Shown here: positions 59,708 to 64,000 of the stretch, in pieces
Numbering within the stretch: the stretch's first letter is position 1
Layout of the letters: each line of letters starts with the position of its first letter
Assembly: GCF_934643405.1 (NCBI RefSeq)
Contig: NZ_CAKUCL010000005.1
Coordinates: 6,578 to 70,577 of the forward strand
Direction of reading: 5' to 3'
DNA: 64,000 nucleotides
DNA from: an uncultured Actinoplanes sp.
Lineage (GTDB): Bacteria > Actinomycetota > Actinomycetes > Mycobacteriales > Micromonosporaceae
Translations under genes and position numbers: made by a program
The notes under the pieces: model-generated
Database searches by the model: none
What the model saw: the letters and a program-made list of their open reading frames with translations, nothing else
Told to the model about the DNA's origin: nothing

Positions 59708-61510
59708 ATGACGCCGACACTCGAGCACACGGTCCGGCAGCGGGTGGACGACTGGCTGTCGTCCTTCGAGACCGCGCTGCGGGCCCGCGACGTGACGGCC
59801 GCGGCGGCCCTGTTCGCCGGCGACTGCTTCTGGCGCGACCTGGTCGCCTTCACCTGGAACATCACCACGGTGGAGGGCCGCGACGGGGTCGCGGACCTGC
59901 TCACCGCCACCCTGGACACCACGGACCCGGGCGGGTTCGCGCTCACTGAGGAGCCGGTCGAGGCGGACGGGGTGACCGAGGCGTGGATCCGGTTCGAGAC
60001 CGCCACCGGGCGCGGCACCGGACATCTGCGGCTGCGCGGCGGCAAGGCCTGGACGCTGCTGACCACGCTGCGCGAACTGAAGGGCTTCGAGGAGCGCCAG
60101 GGGGCGAATCGCCCGCAGGGGGTCGAGCACGAACTGAGAAAAGGCCGCCGCAGCTGGAAGGAGCGACGGGCGGAGGAGGAGGCCACCCTCGGCCGCGAAC
60201 TCCAGCCGTACGTCGTGGTCGTCGGCGGTGGGCAGGGCGGCATCGCCCTGGGCGCCCGGCTGCGGCAGCTCGGCGTGCCGTCGCTGGTGCTGGACCGGCA
60301 CGAGCGGCCCGGCGACCAGTGGCGCAAACGGTATCGGAGCCTGTGCCTGCACGACCCGGTCTGGTACGACCATCTGCCGTATCTGCCGTTCCCGCCGAAC
60401 TGGCCGGTCTTCTCGCCGAAGGACAAGATCGGTGACTGGCTGGAGATGTACACGCGGGTCATGGAGGTGCCTTACTGGACCTCCTCGACCGTACGGTCGG
60501 CCACGTTCGATCCCGCGAGCCGGCGCTGGAGCGTGATCGTCGACCGCGACGGCGAGTCGATCGAGCTCACGCCCACCCATCTGGTGTTCGCCACCGGTAT
60601 GTCCGGCAAACCCAACTACCCGTCACTGCCCGGGCAGGACGTCTTCCGCGGGGAACAGCACCATTCCAGCCGGCATCCCGGCCCGGAGGCGTACGCGGGG
60701 AAGAAGGTGGTGGTCGTCGGGTCGAACAACTCGGCGTTCGACATCTGTGGCGCGCTGTGGGAGCACGACGCGGACGTGACGATGGTGCAGCGCTCGTCGA
60801 CGCACATCGTGAAGTCGGCGACGCTGATGGACATCGGGCTCGGCGACCTCTACTCGGAGAAGGCCGTCCGGAACGGCATGACCACCGACAAGGCCGACAT
60901 GGTCTTCGCGTCGATCCCGTACCGGATCATGCACGAGTTCCAGATCCCGCTGTACGAGAGGATGGCCGAGCGGGACGCCGACTTCTACGCGCGGCTGGAG
61001 AAGGCGGGCTTCCGGCACGACTGGGGCGCCGACGGGTCCGGGCTGTTCATGAAGTACCTGCGACGCGGTTCCGGCTACTACATCGACGTGGGCGCGGCCG
61101 ACCTGGTCGCCGACGGCCGGGTGAAGCTGGTCCAGGGGCAGGTGGACCACCTGACCGAGGACGCGGTGGTGCTCGCCGACGGCACCACGCTGCCCGCCGA
61201 CCTGGTGGTGTACGCGACCGGGTACGGCTCGATGAACGGCTGGGTGGCCGACATCGTCGACCGCGAGACCGCCGAGCGGGTCGGCAAGGTGTGGGGGCTG
61301 GGCTCGGACACGCCCAAGGACCCGGGCCCGTGGGAGGGCGAGCAGCGCAACATGTGGAAGCCCACCCAGCAGGAGAACCTGTGGTTCCACGGCGGGAACC
61401 TGCACCAGTCCCGGCACTACTCGCTGTACCTGGCGCTGCAGCTCAAGGCCCGGTACGAGGGGGTGCCGACGCCGGTCTACCGGCTGCAGGAGTCGCATCA
61501 CCCGGGGTGA
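59708..61510 (+). CDS. NTF2-like domain fused to flavin-containing monooxygenase
   Basis: 600 residues from ATG 59708. The first about 130 residues form an NTF2/SnoaL-like domain (DDWLSSFETALRARDVTAAA, LFAGDCFWRDLVAFTWNITT). The FMO part has the FAD motif VVVVGGGQGGIALGARLRQL (about 171-190), the NADPH motif VVVVGSNNSAFDICGALWEH (about 336-355; GSNNSA) and LPADLVVYATGYGSMNGWVA. ATGYGS is the late FMO fingerprint. It oxygenates ketones, amines or sulfides; the NTF2 domain may add a binding pocket. Divergent from the GAF regulator; 74 bp between starts. Confidence 0.9.
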   Translation: MTPTLEHTVRQRVDDWLSSFETALRARDVTAAAALFAGDCFWRDLVAFTWNITTVEGRDGVADLLTATLDTTDPGGFALTEEPVEADGVTEAWIRFETATGRGTGHLRLRGGKAWTLLTTLRELKGFEERQGANRPQGVEHELRKGRRSWKERRAEEEATLGRELQPYVVVVGGGQGGIALGARLRQLGVPSLVLDRHERPGDQWRKRYRSLCLHDPVWYDHLPYLPFPPNWPVFSPKDKIGDWLEMYTRVMEVPYWTSSTVRSATFDPASRRWSVIVDRDGESIELTPTHLVFATGMSGKPNYPSLPGQDVFRGEQHHSSRHPGPEAYAGKKVVVVGSNNSAFDICGALWEHDADVTMVQRSSTHIVKSATLMDIGLGDLYSEKAVRNGMTTDKADMVFASIPYRIMHEFQIPLYERMAERDADFYARLEKAGFRHDWGADGSGLFMKYLRRGSGYYIDVGAADLVADGRVKLVQGQVDHLTEDAVVLADGTTLPADLVVYATGYGSMNGWVADIVDRETAERVGKVWGLGSDTPKDPGPWEGEQRNMWKPTQQENLWFHGGNLHQSRHYSLYLALQLKARYEGVPTPVYRLQESHHPG

Positions 61511-61572
61511 GAGCGTTCGGATCCGTACGGGAAAGGACCGCTCGACGCCGGCGCGGAGGACGGTGGACGAGA

Positions 61573-61603
61573 CCGGCGCGGGACCACGGGGAGCCCGCGC
61601 CGG
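61573..61603. terminator. Hairpin between convergent FMO and TetR genes
   Basis: CCGGCGCGGG (61573-61582) pairs perfectly with 61594-61603 across an 11-nt loop. It is placed 62 bp after the FMO stop and 6 bp before the tetR stop on the other strand, so it can serve both. Confidence 0.7.
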
Positions 61604-61609
61604 CTGCCG

Positions 61610-62233
61610 TCAGGCGGCCGCGCCGCGCAGCACGGCGTCGACCAGCTTCTCGACGAAGTTCTCCTCGGGCACCCGCGGATTCCAGCCGAACATGTTCTGC
61701 ACCATCGAGGGCCCGGAGAGCATCAGGACGGTCAGCTCGACGTCCAGGTCGGCGCGCAGCTCACCGGCGGCGATGCCGCGGCGCAGGACCCCGCGCATCA
61801 CCTCCCGGCGCGGCTCGATGATCGCCTGGTACATCGCGCGCATCGAGCCGTCCCGGCTGATCTCCGGCAGCAGGCAGACCGTCGCCTTGGCGTGCTGCTT
61901 GAACCGGCCGGACCGGTTCGCCTTGATCAGCGTGACCAGGTCGTCGCGGACCGACTCGCCGGCCGGGTCGGGCACGGCGCCCTTCATGGCCGCGACCGCG
62001 TCCATGAGCAGGGCCTCCTTGTTGGGCCACCGCCGGTAGATGGTCGCCTTGCCCACCCCGGCCTTGGCGGCGACCGCCTCGATCGAGATGGCCGCGGCGC
62101 TCTGACCCGCGCTGAGCAGCTCCAGGACCGCGTCGAGGATGGCCTCGTCGGCCTGGGCGTTGCGGGGCCGGCCAGGAGCCTTGCGCTCCTGGCCGGTCTC
62201 GGATTCGGCACTGGCCGTCGTCATGGTGTTCAT
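61610..62233 (-). CDS. TetR/AcrR family repressor of the MFS exporter
   Basis: 207 residues from ATG 62233 (62224 alternative). The HTH is ISIEAVAAKAGVGKATIYRR (about 49-68) then WPNKEALLMDAVAAM. The C-terminal TetR_C-like domain shows KATVCLLPEISRDGSMRAMY and GELRADLDVELTVLMLSGPS. It lies 13 bp downstream of the exporter gene in the same operon, and two matching inverted repeats upstream of the exporter promoter make it a typical self-limiting exporter-repressor pair. Confidence 0.92.
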   Translation of the reverse strand: MNTMTTASAESETGQERKAPGRPRNAQADEAILDAVLELLSAGQSAAAISIEAVAAKAGVGKATIYRRWPNKEALLMDAVAAMKGAVPDPAGESVRDDLVTLIKANRSGRFKQHAKATVCLLPEISRDGSMRAMYQAIIEPRREVMRGVLRRGIAAGELRADLDVELTVLMLSGPSMVQNMFGWNPRVPEENFVEKLVDAVLRGAAA

Positions 62234-62246
62234 TGTTGCCGACGCG

Positions 62247-63833
62247 TCAGGCCTCGACCAGGGCGACGCCCTGCTCCTCGGCGAGCGCCTCCGGCGTGGT
62301 GGGCGCCGGCGTGCCGGCCGGACGCTTGCCGGGCAGCCAGAACCCGGCCACCAGGGCGCCGAGCAGGCCGACGATCACGGCGCCGACGGCGGAGTAGTGC
62401 ATCGCGGTGACGAACGCGTCGTTGGCGTGCGTGATCAGCTGCGGGCCGGCCGGGCCGGCCTGCTGCGCGACCGCGTACGCGCCGGAGATGTCCTGCCGGG
62501 CGGCCTCCGCCGCGGCGGCGGGCAGGCCGTCGGTCGCGGCGCCGAGGTGCCCCCGGTAGGCCGAGGACAGCACCGCGCCCAGCGCGGCCACGCCGAGGGC
62601 GCCGCCGAGCTGCCGGATCGTATTGCTGACCGCGGAGCCGACACCGGCCTTCTCCCGGGGCAGCACCGACATGATGGCCTCGGTGGCCGGCGGCATCACG
62701 TTGGCCATGCCGACGCCGGTGACGAAGAACGCCACCGCGACCACCCAGATCGGCGTCGCCCCGTCGATGATCAGCCAGCTGGCCTGGCCGAGGGTGACCA
62801 GCAGCAGGCCGGCCGTGCTGACCGCCCTCGGGCCGAAGCGCTTGACCATCGCGGCGCTGCGCGGCGCGAAAATCATCTGACCGAGGGCGAACGGCAGGAA
62901 CAGCGCGCCCGAGGCGAGCGGGCCGTAGCCGCGGACCAGCTGCAGGTAGAAGGCGCCGAAGAACATCGAGCCCATGGCCGCGAAGAAGATCAGGCCGATG
63001 ACTCCGGTGGAGGCCGAGAACTGCCGGTTGGCGAACAGCCGGACGTCCAGCGACGGGAACTCCAGGCGCAGCTCGTAGAGGACGAAGCCGGCCAGGACCA
63101 CGATCGCGGCGGCGATGCTGCCCCACGCGTACATGTCGCCGAAGCCGTCCTCGCCGCCCTTGATCACGCCGTAGGTGAGCAGGGTGAGCCCGACGATGGA
63201 CAGCAGCACGCCCGGGATGTCGACGCGGCCCGGCTTGGGGTCGCGCGACTCGGGCACGATCGTGGCGACCAGCACGATGCCGGCGATGACGATCGGCACG
63301 TTGATGATGAAGACCGAGCCCCACCAGAAGTGCTCGAGCAGCAGGCCGCCGACGATCGGGCCGATCGCGACGCCGAGACCCACCGCGCCCGCCCAGACGC
63401 CGATGGCCCGGCCGCGCTCGCGCGGCTCGAAGACGTTGGCGATGATCGACAGCGTGGCCGGCATGACCGCCGCGGCGCCGAGTCCCATCAGCGCGCGGGC
63501 GCCGATCAGCTGACCGGGGGTGCTCGCGTAGGCCGAGGCCAGCGACGCGAGCCCGAAGATGCCGAGGCCGGCCATCAGGCTGACCCGGCGGCCCAGCCGG
63601 TCGGCCAGGATGCCCGCGGTGAACAGCAGGCCGGCGAAGACCAGGGTGTAGGAGTTGATGGCCCACTCGAGCTGGCTCTGAGTGGCGCCGAGGCCGTGGC
63701 TCGGGTCGGCGATGGTGCGCAGCGCGACGTTGAGCACGGTGTTGTCGAGGACGACGACCAGCAGACTGATCACCATCACGCCGAGGATGACCCACCGGCG
63801 CGGATGGCCGGCCGGGGCGGTCGGTGTATCCAT
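62247..63833 (-). CDS. MFS drug-resistance transporter, DHA2 family (14 TMS)
   Basis: 528 residues; ATG 63833 with GGGGGATT upstream. About 14 hydrophobic segments. TM1 motif D1 LVVVLDNTVLNVALRTIADP, motif A GILADRLGRRVSLMAGLGIF, motif B ARALMGLGAAAVMPATLSII and motif C GLGVAIGPIVGGLLLEHFWW, characteristic of proton-driven multidrug exporters of the EmrB/QacA group. Repressed in all likelihood by the TetR protein encoded just downstream. A -10-like GATAAT lies at 63850-63845. Substrates unknown; rifamycin or other local antibiotics cannot be assumed. Confidence 0.95.
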   Translation of the reverse strand: MDTPTAPAGHPRRWVILGVMVISLLVVVLDNTVLNVALRTIADPSHGLGATQSQLEWAINSYTLVFAGLLFTAGILADRLGRRVSLMAGLGIFGLASLASAYASTPGQLIGARALMGLGAAAVMPATLSIIANVFEPRERGRAIGVWAGAVGLGVAIGPIVGGLLLEHFWWGSVFIINVPIVIAGIVLVATIVPESRDPKPGRVDIPGVLLSIVGLTLLTYGVIKGGEDGFGDMYAWGSIAAAIVVLAGFVLYELRLEFPSLDVRLFANRQFSASTGVIGLIFFAAMGSMFFGAFYLQLVRGYGPLASGALFLPFALGQMIFAPRSAAMVKRFGPRAVSTAGLLLVTLGQASWLIIDGATPIWVVAVAFFVTGVGMANVMPPATEAIMSVLPREKAGVGSAVSNTIRQLGGALGVAALGAVLSSAYRGHLGAATDGLPAAAAEAARQDISGAYAVAQQAGPAGPQLITHANDAFVTAMHYSAVGAVIVGLLGALVAGFWLPGKRPAGTPAPTTPEALAEEQGVALVEA

Positions 63834-63851
63834 GGCAATCCCCCATTATCG

Positions 63852-63870
63852 AAACGGAACGGTCCCGTAT
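63852..63870. promoter_or_regulatory. TetR operator copy 1 at the MFS promoter
   Basis: AAACGGAACGGTCCCGTAT: near-palindrome ACGGA-N5-CCCGT next to the exporter -10 (63850-63845, minus strand), 18 bp upstream of the start codon. Confidence 0.7.
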
Positions 63871-63900
63871 CCATGAGCGACGCTAGTCGGCCCGATTGGA

Positions 63901-63919
63901 AAACGGAACGTCTCCGTAT
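63901..63919. promoter_or_regulatory. TetR operator copy 2 upstream of the MFS gene
   Basis: AAACGGAACGTCTCCGTAT, with perfect ACGGA-N5-TCCGT arms, matches copy 1 at 17 of 19 positions; start-to-start distance 49 bp. Two sites on the same helical face region suggest cooperative binding. Confidence 0.7.
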
Positions 63920-64000
63920 CGCAATGTGGTGGCCGTCACGGCAGTGATCGCCACGGATGTCGTGCGCCGGGGGTGTCCCTATGGGTTTCGTCAAGCGGCG

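Noticed and set aside
62139..63947. 600-codon open frame antisense to the MFS-tetR operon
   Set aside because: Low-complexity Asp/Gly/His/Arg composition; the opposite strand encodes a complete 14-helix transporter.

Overview
The window is very GC-rich with strong G/C bias at third codon positions, frequent GTG starts, GTGA/ATGA stop-start overlaps and many small actinobacterial families. This points to a filamentous actinobacterium, most likely Micromonosporaceae (Actinoplanes-like). That placement is inferred from gene content and base composition only. There is no rRNA, tRNA, CRISPR array or complete mobile element; it reads as a chromosomal segment of metabolic and regulatory operons with a few decayed or accessory patches.

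Layout. 1-3.2 kb: the 3' end of a flavin monooxygenase, a DUF4352 membrane-anchored protein, a quinone reductase and a tiny His/Tyr/Gly-repeat protein. 3.4-10.2 kb: a five-gene leftward operon for a PaoABC-type molybdenum aldehyde oxidoreductase (Moco, FAD plus 4Fe-4S, and 2Fe-2S subunits), its XdhC-type maturation factor and a ten-helix membrane protein, with an AraC regulator behind it. 10.7-14.6 kb: a ChvE/MmsA/MmsB sugar ABC importer with an intrinsic terminator and LacI-type operator-like palindromes. 14.8-18.1 kb: methyltransferase, GntR-OsmC pair, an alpha/beta-hydrolase pseudogene cut by an IS5-type transposase remnant, and a GNAT enzyme. 18.1-23.5 kb: two coupled MEDS-domain signalling proteins (one with an ATPase domain, one with STAS), an LCP cell-wall ligase and two overlapping glycosyltransferases. 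24-30.3 kb: small enzymes and an accessory patch with SUKH, CPBP and unnamed proteins. 30.7-34.3 kb: a polysaccharide-type gene pair divergent from a short Rho paralogue.

35.3-36.4 kb is repeat-rich and gene-poor. 36.5-44.2 kb: MerR regulator, secreted beta-helix protein, a rifampicin monooxygenase (Rox) preceded by a palindrome resembling the rifamycin-associated element, a nonapeptide-repeat protein translationally coupled to a PQQ-type sugar dehydrogenase lipoprotein, a VOC/MarR divergent pair and an SRPBCC protein. 44.2-48.7 kb: bifunctional PutA with a divergent LysR regulator. 49-55.5 kb: hydroxyacid dehydrogenase/RraA pair divergent from an aminotransferase; an epoxide-hydrolase homologue lacking catalytic residues with a TetR repressor and two matching operators; a HAD phosphatase coupled to a discoidin-domain protein. 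55.7-64 kb: glycogen phosphorylase, a GAF regulator divergent from an NTF2-FMO fusion, and an MFS exporter-TetR operon with two matching operators.

Most genes form small self-contained units of enzyme or transporter plus local regulator. Several regulatory circuits can be read directly from paired inverted repeats. No PKS, NRPS or other classical biosynthetic cluster is present.
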